Source of the DNA: JAHIVB01 sp964574705
GTDB lineage: Bacteria; Bacillota_I; Bacilli_A; Izemoplasmatales; Hujiaoplasmataceae
NCBI GenBank assembly: GCA_964574705.1
Contig: CAZNOO010000004.1
Span: 1-64,000, forward strand
Length of the DNA: 64,000 nt
Direction: 5' to 3'
The translations under genes were made by a program, and so were the position numbers. Of this stretch, positions 44,960-52,461 are shown piece by piece. Under the pieces are notes generated by a model. That model searched no databases and had not been told where the DNA came from. It saw only the letters and a list, made by a program, of their open reading frames with translations. The first letter of the stretch is position 1, and every line of letters starts with the position of its first letter.

Positions 44960-45421
44960 TCACTCCTTTGAAATGACTAATCGTTTTTCGATGTCTAAAA
45001 TGCTCTTGATTCTTTTTAGGTTTCTTTCGCCTTCAAATTTGGTTGTTAAAAAGACTTTGACGATTTCTTTGACAACGCCTTCTCCTACGACAAAACTTCC
45101 TAAAGTCAAGACGTTTGCGCCATTGTGTTCTCTACTATTGTGTGCGGTATAAATTTCATTTGCACACGCTGCCAGTACGCCAGGTACTTTGTTTGCCATC
45201 ATTGCGGAGCCGATTCCGGCACCGTCAACCATGATTCCAAAATCACACTTGTTGGACGCCACTGCGCGCGCAACTAAGAAAGCATAATCTGGATAATCAC
45301 ACCTGTTTGTATTAAAGGTACCAAAATCTTCATACTCGATTTTCAAGTCTTCCGAAAGGTACTTTTTGATTTTTTCTTTTAATGCAAATCCTCCATGGTC
45401 ACTACCAATCGCAACTTTCAT
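44960..45421 (-). CDS. rpiB: Ribose-5-phosphate isomerase B
   Basis: 153 residues, standard RpiB: MKVAIGSDHGGFALKEKIKKYL, DYPDYAFLVARAVAS, MVDGAGIGSAMMANKVPGVLAA (the Cys/Ser-type active-site loop reads DGAGIG), HNSREHNGANVLTLG. It interconverts ribose-5-P and ribulose-5-P (some members act on allose-6-P). It sits between BMC pentamer genes and overlaps the upstream pentamer by one base. No N-terminal targeting extension is visible, so it may be cytosolic or packaged by partner binding. It suggests ribose as well as deoxyribose phosphates are handled. Confidence 0.9.
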   Translation of the reverse strand: MKVAIGSDHGGFALKEKIKKYLSEDLKIEYEDFGTFNTNRCDYPDYAFLVARAVASNKCDFGIMVDGAGIGSAMMANKVPGVLAACANEIYTAHNSREHNGANVLTLGSFVVGEGVVKEIVKVFLTTKFEGERNLKRIKSILDIEKRLVISKE

Positions 45422-45729
45422 TATTTTGACTCCTCTTTGTTTTTACTGAAGACGTTTTTGCCTTCAATGTCAACGTAGTCAATAATCGCCATGATGGTAG
45501 AATCCACTGGTTTGTTTTTAGTCAACTCTGTTAATCTTCCGGAACTTCCACTAACTACTAATACAAGTTCTGAGTATCCGGCTCCAACAGCGTCAATCGC
45601 TACTGCAGGCTTGCCTTCGTCTTGAAATGTGACGATGTTGACGGGTTGAACAACCTGCATCTTTAAACTGTTCATACTTGGATCCTTTTGTGTACACACA
45701 ACGGTTCCAATTATTCTAGCTGCATACAT
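45421..45729 (-). CDS. BMC shell pentamer (EutN/CcmL family), first
   Basis: 102 residues. MYAARIIGTVVCTQKDPSMNSLKMQVVQPVNI, AIDAVGAGYSELVLVVSGSSGRL and STIMAIIDYVDIEGK match BMC-P proteins. A charged C-terminal tail (FSKNKEESK) extends past the fold. It lies between deoC and rpiB. Confidence 0.93.
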   Translation of the reverse strand: MYAARIIGTVVCTQKDPSMNSLKMQVVQPVNIVTFQDEGKPAVAIDAVGAGYSELVLVVSGSSGRLTELTKNKPVDSTIMAIIDYVDIEGKNVFSKNKEESK

Positions 45730-45751
45730 ATGATTTCCTCTTTTCTAGACA

Positions 45752-46519
45752 TTAATAAGTGCCTGTCGTCGGTTTTGTACCTTTGACAATATTAATTCCT
45801 GAACTTGTTCCAATTCTGTTCGCACCTGCAGCAATCATAGCTCTTGCTGTCTCAGTGTCGCGAATTCCACCAGAAGCTTTCACACCCATTTTCGGACCAA
45901 CGACTTCGCGCATCAGTTTGATGTCAGCGACCGTTGCTCCACCGGTGTTAAATCCAGTAGATGTTTTTACAAAATCTGCTCCTGCCATTTTAGCAATGGT
46001 ACAAGCTTTGATTTTTTCTTCGTCGTTTAACAAAGAAGTTTCCAAAATAACTTTGACTATTGCACGACCTCTGCACGCAGAAGTGACGCCTTCGATGTCT
46101 TTTTTAACGGTGTTCCAATCGCCAGATTTTAATGCACCGATATTGATAACCATATCGATTTCATGGGCGCCATTCTTTAATGCATCGTAAGTTTCATCAA
46201 TTTTCGCTCTTGTCGAAGATGCCCCTAACGGGAAACCTACAACACAGCAAGTGAGAACACCGCTGCCAGCTAAAAGACGAGAAACAAGCGTTACATAATG
46301 GGTATTGATGCAAACGGATTTGAATTTGTATTCAATCGCTTCTGCACATACCTTTCTGATGTCTTGTTCGGTTGCTTCGGGTTTTAGCAAGGTGTGATCG
46401 ATGAGGGAAGCGATGTCATTATTGTTAAAAGCGGCAACTGTGGTAGCTCCGTTATTTTCTGTTGCAATCTTACGATATATTTCTTCAGCAATCTTATCGA
46501 TAAGTTTATCTAATTCCAT
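45752..46519 (-). CDS. deoC: BMC-targeted deoxyribose-phosphate aldolase
   Basis: 255 residues from ATG at 46519 (AAAAGAG upstream; a TTG further up is less likely). The DERA fold begins at IDHTLLKP (40-47), so about 35 residues are extra. The first 18, MELDKLIDKIAEEIYRKI, form an amphipathic helix followed by a Ala/Asn/Thr linker, the look of a BMC encapsulation peptide. Catalytic residues are complete: Schiff-base Lys185 (FVKTSTG), relay Lys214 (VKASGG), Asp122, phosphate site GTSSG. It splits deoxyribose-5-P into glyceraldehyde-3-P and acetaldehyde, the volatile intermediate a BMC would confine. Signature enzyme of the operon. Confidence 0.94.
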   Translation of the reverse strand: MELDKLIDKIAEEIYRKIATENNGATTVAAFNNNDIASLIDHTLLKPEATEQDIRKVCAEAIEYKFKSVCINTHYVTLVSRLLAGSGVLTCCVVGFPLGASSTRAKIDETYDALKNGAHEIDMVINIGALKSGDWNTVKKDIEGVTSACRGRAIVKVILETSLLNDEEKIKACTIAKMAGADFVKTSTGFNTGGATVADIKLMREVVGPKMGVKASGGIRDTETARAMIAAGANRIGTSSGINIVKGTKPTTGTY

Positions 46520-46549
46520 AGTTTCAACTCTTTTCAATTTTTAATTTTA

Positions 46550-46825
46550 TTACATTAATCCTTTGATGAGTTCTTCAACATCGTCATGGGGACTTGGGAT
46601 GACATGGGAAGATACAAGTTCACCAACGCGGCGAGCTGCTTCAGATCCTGCTTCAACGGCTGCTTTCACTGCGCCTACGTCTCCGCGGACCATCATAGCG
46701 ACCAAGCCTGAACCTGATTTTTCTTTTCCAATCAATCTTACATTGGCTGCTTTTACCATGGCATCAGCGGCCTCGATTGCGGCTACAAATCCTCTTGTTT
46801 CAATCAATCCTAATGCTTCTTTCAT
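46550..46825 (-). CDS. BMC shell hexamer (BMC-H), third
   Basis: 91 residues, a PduA/EutM-like single BMC domain: MKEALGLIETRGFVAAIEAADAM, pore loop KSGSGLV (residues 37-42), MMVRGDVGAVKAAVEAG, SSHVIPSPHDDVEEL. It differs from the two upstream copies at only a few positions (Ala15, Met44, tail IKGLM). The small-residue GSG pore resembles PduA, which passes small polar metabolites. Confidence 0.95.
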   Translation of the reverse strand: MKEALGLIETRGFVAAIEAADAMVKAANVRLIGKEKSGSGLVAMMVRGDVGAVKAAVEAGSEAARRVGELVSSHVIPSPHDDVEELIKGLM

Positions 46826-46864
46826 TTTATTGCCTCCTGTATCATTGAATTTTCAATGTTTGGT

Positions 46865-47149
46865 TTATTTTGAATCCTTTAATGATTTTAGTAATTCTTC
46901 TACATCGTCATGTGGTCTTGGAATGACATGTGATGAAACCAATTCGCCAACTCTACGAGCGGCTTCTGATCCAGCTTCAACTGCGGCTTTCACTGCGCCT
47001 ACATCTCCGCGAACCATAACTGCGACCAAGCCTGAACCTGATTTTTCTTTGCCAATCAATCTTACGTTAGCTGCTTTGACCATTGCGTCTGCGGCTTCAA
47101 TTGCGCCTACAAATCCTCTTGTTTCAATTAATCCAAGTGCTTCTTTCAT
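46865..47149 (-). CDS. BMC shell hexamer (BMC-H), second
   Basis: 94 residues from ATG at 47149, chosen because GGAGG lies seven bases upstream; the frame is open further but without a good start. Nearly identical to its neighbours over residues 1-85, with Arg78 in IPRPHDD and the tail LKSLKDSK. Pore loop KSGSGLV. Facet tile of the shell. Confidence 0.95.
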   Translation of the reverse strand: MKEALGLIETRGFVGAIEAADAMVKAANVRLIGKEKSGSGLVAVMVRGDVGAVKAAVEAGSEAARRVGELVSSHVIPRPHDDVEELLKSLKDSK

Positions 47150-47194
47150 TTTCTTTCCTCCATTGAGTGTTTTATTTTTTTGATCCAATTTCCG

Positions 47195-47503
47195 TTATTT
47201 TGTTTCTTTGGTTGCTTTTACTAATTCTTTTGCGGGTTGTTTCAATAGTTCTTCTACGTCGTCGTGAGGGCTAGGGATTACATGTGATGAAACCAATTCT
47301 CCAACTCTACGAGCGGCTTCTGATCCTGCTTCAACTGCGGCTTTGACTGCGCCTACATCTCCGCGAACCATAACTGTAACTAAACCTGAACCAGATTTTT
47401 CTTTGCCAATCAATCTTACATTGGCTGCTTTGACCATTGCGTCAGCGGCTTCGATTGCGCCAACGAATCCTCTTGTTTCAATTAATCCTAATGCTTCTTT
47501 CAT
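47195..47503 (-). CDS. BMC shell hexamer (BMC-H), first
   Basis: 102 residues. Same core as the other two copies, with Thr43 after the GSGLV pore loop and a longer charged tail (KQPAKELVKATKETK). The tail is the main difference between the three and may alter interactions on one face of the hexamer or between facets (inference). It follows the PduT-like gene by 26 bases. Confidence 0.95.
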   Translation of the reverse strand: MKEALGLIETRGFVGAIEAADAMVKAANVRLIGKEKSGSGLVTVMVRGDVGAVKAAVEAGSEAARRVGELVSSHVIPSPHDDVEELLKQPAKELVKATKETK

Positions 47504-47529
47504 TTTAATGTTCTCCTTTCTTTCTTATT

Positions 47530-48075
47530 TTATAAAAGTGTTTGTAACATTTCTTTGCTAATTCTTGGAATGACTGCTGTATGTGCTAGTAATCCGTCAT
47601 CTTGGCTAGCGTCGATGGCTGCATCAACAGCTGCCTGAACGCTACTAACGTCTCCTGTCAAGATGGTGAATGCTTTTCCACCGAGTCCTCGTCCTAATCT
47701 AATCTCTAAAAGTTCAACATCGGCAGCTTTGACTGCAGCGTCCGATATTAAGACGGCGGTTGCAAGGGAGTACGTTTCAATAATACCCACAGCGCCTTTT
47801 GGAATAATCTCAGTCGTGCAACTGAGAGCGGAAAATACTTGTTCGTGGATATTGGCAATGACGATGTCTTTTACGAGTGACTTTCCAGCGACTTTCGCGC
47901 CAACTTCGATGGCGCTTTTGACAGCGGATACGGCCCCGCGTACCATAACGACATATTTCCCAGGACAAGATGCATAAGCGGCGATTAATTTTACTTCTGC
48001 GGTTTTAATGATTGCATCTCCTGCTTCGATACCTCTTGCAATACTGTTCAGTTCAATCATACCTAATGCTTCCAT
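47530..48075 (-). CDS. pduT: BMC shell trimer, PduT-like, predicted Fe-S pore
   Basis: 181 residues with two BMC domains (EALGMIELNSIARGIEAGDAI and AVGIIETYSLATAVLISDAAV). The first domain's pore segment reads ASCPGKYVVMV with Cys37, at the same place as the cluster-binding Cys38 of Salmonella PduT (ICPGKF). Three such Cys around the trimer pore bind a 4Fe-4S cluster in PduT. This predicts an electron-conducting pore and pairs it with the PduS-like gene directly upstream. Confidence 0.92.
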   Translation of the reverse strand: MEALGMIELNSIARGIEAGDAIIKTAEVKLIAAYASCPGKYVVMVRGAVSAVKSAIEVGAKVAGKSLVKDIVIANIHEQVFSALSCTTEIIPKGAVGIIETYSLATAVLISDAAVKAADVELLEIRLGRGLGGKAFTILTGDVSSVQAAVDAAIDASQDDGLLAHTAVIPRISKEMLQTLL

Positions 48076-48087
48076 ATCGCTACCTCC

Positions 48088-49401
48088 TTATGCATGGATT
48101 TCTATAGAATCGTTTGTGACATTTGTGACTTTCCCATTTATGCTCGCATGAATGTTCGCACCGAGTAAATCTCCACAACTTGCAATTAGTGTTCCTTTGG
48201 CGACGGTGTCCCCTACTTTTACTAAAGAGGATGCCACTGCGCCTATATGTTGTTTCAATAAGATTTTTACAGAGTTGGTTTGATAGATAGAGTGGTCTAG
48301 AGGAGCTGGGACGTCATAGTCCGAAAGCTCAAGTCTTGCGATGAGCCTTTTGGTCGGTACGAGTTTGCTTTCTCTTAATGGGTCTACTTCATAAGGAACA
48401 ATCTTTTCGGTTTTAGCGCCTTTTTTGAGCAAACTTTGTTTGACCATGTTGGTGATTTTCCCTGGATCTAAATCCATGGGGCAAGCATACAGGCTACAAA
48501 GTTGACAATCGCAACAGGATACAACCGATGAAATTGCGCCTAAGGCGCTTGGGTCTTCGTTTGCAAGTCCTCTCATGACTTTATGCGGTTCGGTATTGTT
48601 TCCGATAATGTATCTGGGACACATTTCGGTACAATAACTGCACTGGCAACAGATGGCTTTTGTCAGTTGCAAGTCCGTTTGTGTTTTACGAGTTTTTTTT
48701 GCAATAAGATAATGGTCGTTTGGTAAGATGATGATTGCACTTGTGAGTTTCGTTACTGGGGCGTCCCAGTCCTCTTCGACGTGTCCCATCATGGGTCCAC
48801 CGACGATGATACTGTAATTTTGGATGTCCGTAGGTCCTTTACAAGCGATAATCAATTCTCTAAAAGAGGTTCCTATCGGTACAATCAAGGTTTGAGGTAA
48901 TGCGACTGCACCAGTGACGGTGATGACTCTTTCAGTCACCGGAACGTTTCTTGCAATGTTGATTGCAGTCAATACATTGATGACTACGGCACCAACATCA
49001 AGCGGAATGCCCATTAGAGGAACGACTCTTCTTGTGACTTCATAGACGAGTTGCTGTTCATCTCCTGCTGGATAATAGTCTTTGATGATTTTTACTTCGA
49101 TTTGATCGTCGTTTTTGACGAGATTCTTTAAATTTTGAATCGCGGACTTATGTTTTCCTTTGAGACAAATGACCCCTTTTTTCGCTCCAGTTTGAGCAAG
49201 GGCAATCTTTAAGCCTGAAACGACGTCTTCCCCATAAAATTCCATTAATTGTTGATCCACTCTTAAAAGCGGCTCACATTCAGCCCCATTGATGATGACG
49301 ATTTCAGGGTGACTGTTCAGTTTCACATGAGTAGGGAATCCAGCTCCGCCGGCTCCAACAATTCCTGCTTCTTTGATTCTTTCAATAATGCTTTGAGCCA
49401 T
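48088..49401 (-). CDS. pduS: PduS/RnfC-like flavo-iron-sulfur protein
   Basis: 437 residues from ATG at 49401 (GAGGAG eight bases upstream). RnfC-type N-terminus with nucleotide/FMN motif GIVGAGGAGFPTHVKL and NGAECEPLLRVD, an SLBB domain, two 4Fe-4S clusters with Cys251/254/257/261 and Cys296/299/302/307, and a C-terminal barrel-sandwich domain (HIGAVASSLVKVGDTVAKG). In Pdu BMCs PduS reduces cobalamin, but no B12 enzyme is present here. With the PduT-like trimer it could take electrons from NADH and pass them across the shell (inference). Confidence 0.9.
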   Translation of the reverse strand: MAQSIIERIKEAGIVGAGGAGFPTHVKLNSHPEIVIINGAECEPLLRVDQQLMEFYGEDVVSGLKIALAQTGAKKGVICLKGKHKSAIQNLKNLVKNDDQIEVKIIKDYYPAGDEQQLVYEVTRRVVPLMGIPLDVGAVVINVLTAINIARNVPVTERVITVTGAVALPQTLIVPIGTSFRELIIACKGPTDIQNYSIIVGGPMMGHVEEDWDAPVTKLTSAIIILPNDHYLIAKKTRKTQTDLQLTKAICCQCSYCTEMCPRYIIGNNTEPHKVMRGLANEDPSALGAISSVVSCCDCQLCSLYACPMDLDPGKITNMVKQSLLKKGAKTEKIVPYEVDPLRESKLVPTKRLIARLELSDYDVPAPLDHSIYQTNSVKILLKQHIGAVASSLVKVGDTVAKGTLIASCGDLLGANIHASINGKVTNVTNDSIEIHA

Positions 49402-49427
49402 GTCATTCACTCCTCACTTTAACGGAT

Positions 49428-50876
49428 TTATACAATTCTGAATGCACCTGATAATGTACATCTTCTGATTCTAGAAAAACTTCTTGCGGAGGTTAATCCT
49501 TCGCCAGTTGGGGTTGCGATGGTTAAGGTTGTAAAGCCTTCTCCTTCAATACCTAATGCTGCAAACGAAGGGGCGTTTTTAACAAAGATGGATGTGTCTA
49601 GAGCACGAGCCGCTTTGGTTAAATTCGATACGCTCTCTGAATGCATCATTGCAGAATGACGGTTTCCGTTTTCTGCGATGACGGCCTTTTCAATGGCTTC
49701 ATCGATGGAGTAGACCCGAACGATTCCAAGAACCGGCATCAACATTTCAACGGTCACAAAGGGATGATTTTCTGTGACTTCAGCAATGATTAGTCGAATG
49801 TCTTGTGGCGCGGAAATCTTACATGCTTTCAGAATCTCTGTTGCAGGTTTTCCAACATACTTTCGGTTGACGACGGTCTTTCCCTCTGGGCTTGTTTGAA
49901 ATACTTCTTTTGTGACGATATCGATTTCATGGCGTTTGAGTTCATAAGAGCCATTTTTAATGATTTCATTTCTGAATTCTGTGAATACGCTGTTTAAGAC
50001 AAAAGCCTCTTTTTCGGCGATGCAGATGATGTTGTTATCAAAGGATGCACCGCGGAATACGTCATTGGCTGCTTTCTTGATGTTTGCAGATTCATCGACG
50101 ATGACAGGCGGGTTTCCAGGCCCTGCAGCGATGACTTTTTTACCACTTTTCATCGCGACGGACACGACTCCTTCTCCGCCGGTAACAACCAAGATTCGAA
50201 TGTCTTTATGCGTCATGATGACTTTTCCAGTTTCTATGGTTGGATTGAGTGGGGCCGTCAATAGTTCTTTAGGTCCTCCTGCATTATGAATCGCATTATT
50301 TAAAAGAGAGATTGATTCAGATGTTACTCTTTTTGCACTTGGATGAGGATTGAATACAACTCCGTTTCCGGCAGCAACCATTGATATGCTATTGTTAATG
50401 ATGGTCGAGCTTGGATTGGTGGATGGTGTAATAGATCCGATGACACCATAAGGTGCCATCTCAACTAAGGTCATTCCATCGTCTCCTGTATAAGTCACTG
50501 CATGCAAGTCTTCGGTTCCTGGTGTTTTTTCTGCGGCTAAGACATTTTTGATGATTTTGTCTTCTACTCTTCCCATTCCGGTTTCTTCATAAGCCATAAT
50601 CGCTAATTTTTCAGCGTTTTCAAGGCTTACTTTACGCATGGCAGCAATAATCTCATTTCGCTTTTTCATTGAAAGTTTCATCAATTGCTTTTGAGATTCT
50701 TTTGCGGCTTGGATCGCGTCTTCGACGCTTTCATAGACGCCAAGATACTTTGAATTCGTTGCTTTGACCGGAGTTGGAGATGGTGTAGGTTCATATGTTG
50801 ACGTTGATTTTGGATTGTTTCCGTATTTTTGTTCCATTTCAGCCGTCAGTTTTTTGATGAGATCGTTTGTGCTCAT
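49428..50876 (-). CDS. BMC-targeted CoA-acylating aldehyde dehydrogenase
   Basis: 482 residues. It begins with an amphipathic helix, MSTNDLIKKLTAEMEQKYG, then a Pro/Thr/Ser linker (20-42), then the dehydrogenase. That is the encapsulation-peptide layout of PduP/EutE. Catalytic Cys285 lies in GASFDNNIIC, with ITPSTNPSSTIINN and HPSAKRV as cofactor motifs. It should turn acetaldehyde from DeoC into acetyl-CoA while reducing NAD+. Overlaps the PduM-like gene by four bases. Confidence 0.95.
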   Translation of the reverse strand: MSTNDLIKKLTAEMEQKYGNNPKSTSTYEPTPSPTPVKATNSKYLGVYESVEDAIQAAKESQKQLMKLSMKKRNEIIAAMRKVSLENAEKLAIMAYEETGMGRVEDKIIKNVLAAEKTPGTEDLHAVTYTGDDGMTLVEMAPYGVIGSITPSTNPSSTIINNSISMVAAGNGVVFNPHPSAKRVTSESISLLNNAIHNAGGPKELLTAPLNPTIETGKVIMTHKDIRILVVTGGEGVVSVAMKSGKKVIAAGPGNPPVIVDESANIKKAANDVFRGASFDNNIICIAEKEAFVLNSVFTEFRNEIIKNGSYELKRHEIDIVTKEVFQTSPEGKTVVNRKYVGKPATEILKACKISAPQDIRLIIAEVTENHPFVTVEMLMPVLGIVRVYSIDEAIEKAVIAENGNRHSAMMHSESVSNLTKAARALDTSIFVKNAPSFAALGIEGEGFTTLTIATPTGEGLTSARSFSRIRRCTLSGAFRIV

Positions 50877-51592
50877 TTTTTTGCCTCCTCAATAAATACA
50901 ACTTTAATCTTGTATTCGCTTAATTTATCTTTTGCAAGCGGGGTCACCACTTGTCTTCTGTCAAGTTCGAGTGTTTTAATTCCTTTTTGTTTTAGTCCAA
51001 TCACATAATTTTCCGTAATCAATTCAGTTTTATCAATTTTTGAGTAAGGTGTATCTTGAATGTTTGTGACTGTAATGCCCATATTTTGGATTGAAGTCAC
51101 AATAGTTGAGATTTTATTAAATACGACTGGATTGGAGTTTAGGACGAAAATGATTTTTTTATTTGTCATCAGTGCATTCAGTAGAATGTGATTGACTTCT
51201 TCTGAATCATCGGTTTCAACGATGGCTTTCATTTGAGAGACTTTTGCTCCTATAAGAAGGATGGTTTCAACAGATTCCAGTGTGAGCATGAACTCTTTGC
51301 TTTTTAAGTCGCTTGTTATACAGTGGATGTATCCGTTGTCGTCAAGATGGTGTAATTTAGAGAACTCTTCGCTTGAACTCAAATACAATTTATAGTCTTT
51401 GTAATGTTTCAAGATGAATTCATAATAGTCTTTAAAACCTAAAGTACTATGGGGGATCAATATGAGACATGATTTACTTAATTTGTTCGATGTCGCTACT
51501 GTGCTGTTAGAAGATGATGGCTTTAATTCTAATTTGCCTAGCAAGTTTTCTGTCACAACTTTTGCGAGTTTATCGAGATTATTGATTTCCAT
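50873..51592 (-). CDS. BMC-associated protein of unknown function, PduM-like
   Basis: 239 residues. It begins MEINNLDKLAKVVTENLLG, an amphipathic helix with a Ser-rich linker after it, as in targeted cargo. The middle alternates strands and helices (LILIPHSTLGFKDYYEFI, ETILLIGAKVSQMKAIVE, KIIFVLNSN), a flavoprotein-like or Rossmann-like order. The end has RRQVVTPLAKDKLSEYKIKVVFIEE, the VITPLAkd(y/k) ending shared by several BMC accessory proteins. I cannot assign a reaction: it may be a PduM relative or a flavin-binding protein. Confidence 0.65.
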   Translation of the reverse strand: MEINNLDKLAKVVTENLLGKLELKPSSSNSTVATSNKLSKSCLILIPHSTLGFKDYYEFILKHYKDYKLYLSSSEEFSKLHHLDDNGYIHCITSDLKSKEFMLTLESVETILLIGAKVSQMKAIVETDDSEEVNHILLNALMTNKKIIFVLNSNPVVFNKISTIVTSIQNMGITVTNIQDTPYSKIDKTELITENYVIGLKQKGIKTLELDRRQVVTPLAKDKLSEYKIKVVFIEEAKK

Positions 51593-51629
51593 GTTTCACA
51601 CTCCTTCCATAGTTAGATTCTATGATTCA

Positions 51630-52448
51630 TTATTTTCCGTTTAGAATATCATTGATTTCAATAAAGGTTTGAGGATTCAAGCTGGCTCCTCCGATTAAGA
51701 ACCCTGAGACACATTGTGCAAGAGCCAAATCTTTTACATTGGTGGAAGTGACACTTCCACCGTATAGCAAGGGAATGTTTTTGCCAATATCGTATCCATA
51801 TTCATCTATCAAGTAGTTTCTTAAAAACATATGTACTTCTTCCACTTGGGATGGGGAAGCCGTTTCTCCGGTTCCAATCGCCCAAATCGGTTCATAGGCG
51901 ATAATGACTTTAGATCTTTCAGAATCGGCAAGAAGAGATAATCCTTCTTTGATTTGATCTTTTAAAAATTGTTTGTAATCTTCTTTGTTTCTTTGTTCAA
52001 GTTTTTCACCGATGCATAAAATCGGTTTGATTTGATTTTGAATGCATGCTAGAACTTTCTTAGATGAAAATTCATTGCATTCGTAGAAGATATTTCTTCT
52101 TTCGGAGTGACCGACAAGAGCGTATTTACAGCCAAAGTCTCGCGCCATGGAAATTGATACTTCTCCGGTAAAAGCCCCACTATCTTTTGGATAGAAATTT
52201 TGAACGCCATAAAGAATTTTGCTGTAACGAAGTTTATTCTCAAATAAGTAAAGGTAGGGGCTTGGAGGGATAATGACAACTGTGTTTTTTTGTCCAAAAT
52301 CATGGTTGACGGTCTCATCTAGAAAAGTAGTCACTTCTTGTTTTGTTTTATTCATTTTCCAGTTACCGACTACAAGAAAGTCTTGGGTTTGAAGAACGCT
52401 ATTGATGATTTCTTGTCTTACGATCTGTTCAATATCCGTTTTATTCAT
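51630..52448 (-). CDS. tpiA: Triosephosphate isomerase with BMC-targeting-like N-terminus
   Basis: 272 residues versus about 250 for normal TPI. The fold starts at VVGNWKMNKT (Asn29, Lys31), so about 18-20 residues are extra: MNKTDIEQIVRQEIINSVL, an amphipathic helix like a BMC encapsulation peptide. Active-site blocks are intact: ALVGHSERR, IAYEPIWAIGTG, LLYGGSV. It interconverts glyceraldehyde-3-P (a DeoC product) and dihydroxyacetone-P. It lies 13 bases after the LacI-type gene. A separate glycolytic TPI is expected elsewhere in the genome (inference). Confidence 0.92.
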   Translation of the reverse strand: MNKTDIEQIVRQEIINSVLQTQDFLVVGNWKMNKTKQEVTTFLDETVNHDFGQKNTVVIIPPSPYLYLFENKLRYSKILYGVQNFYPKDSGAFTGEVSISMARDFGCKYALVGHSERRNIFYECNEFSSKKVLACIQNQIKPILCIGEKLEQRNKEDYKQFLKDQIKEGLSLLADSERSKVIIAYEPIWAIGTGETASPSQVEEVHMFLRNYLIDEYGYDIGKNIPLLYGGSVTSTNVKDLALAQCVSGFLIGGASLNPQTFIEINDILNGK

Positions 52449-52461
52449 GATTGAACACTCC

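Noticed and set aside
46563..47183. Long plus-strand open frame of 206 codons opposite the BMC-H genes
   Set aside because: It is the antisense of two tandem, nearly identical BMC-H genes, repeats itself for that reason, and has no ribosome site.
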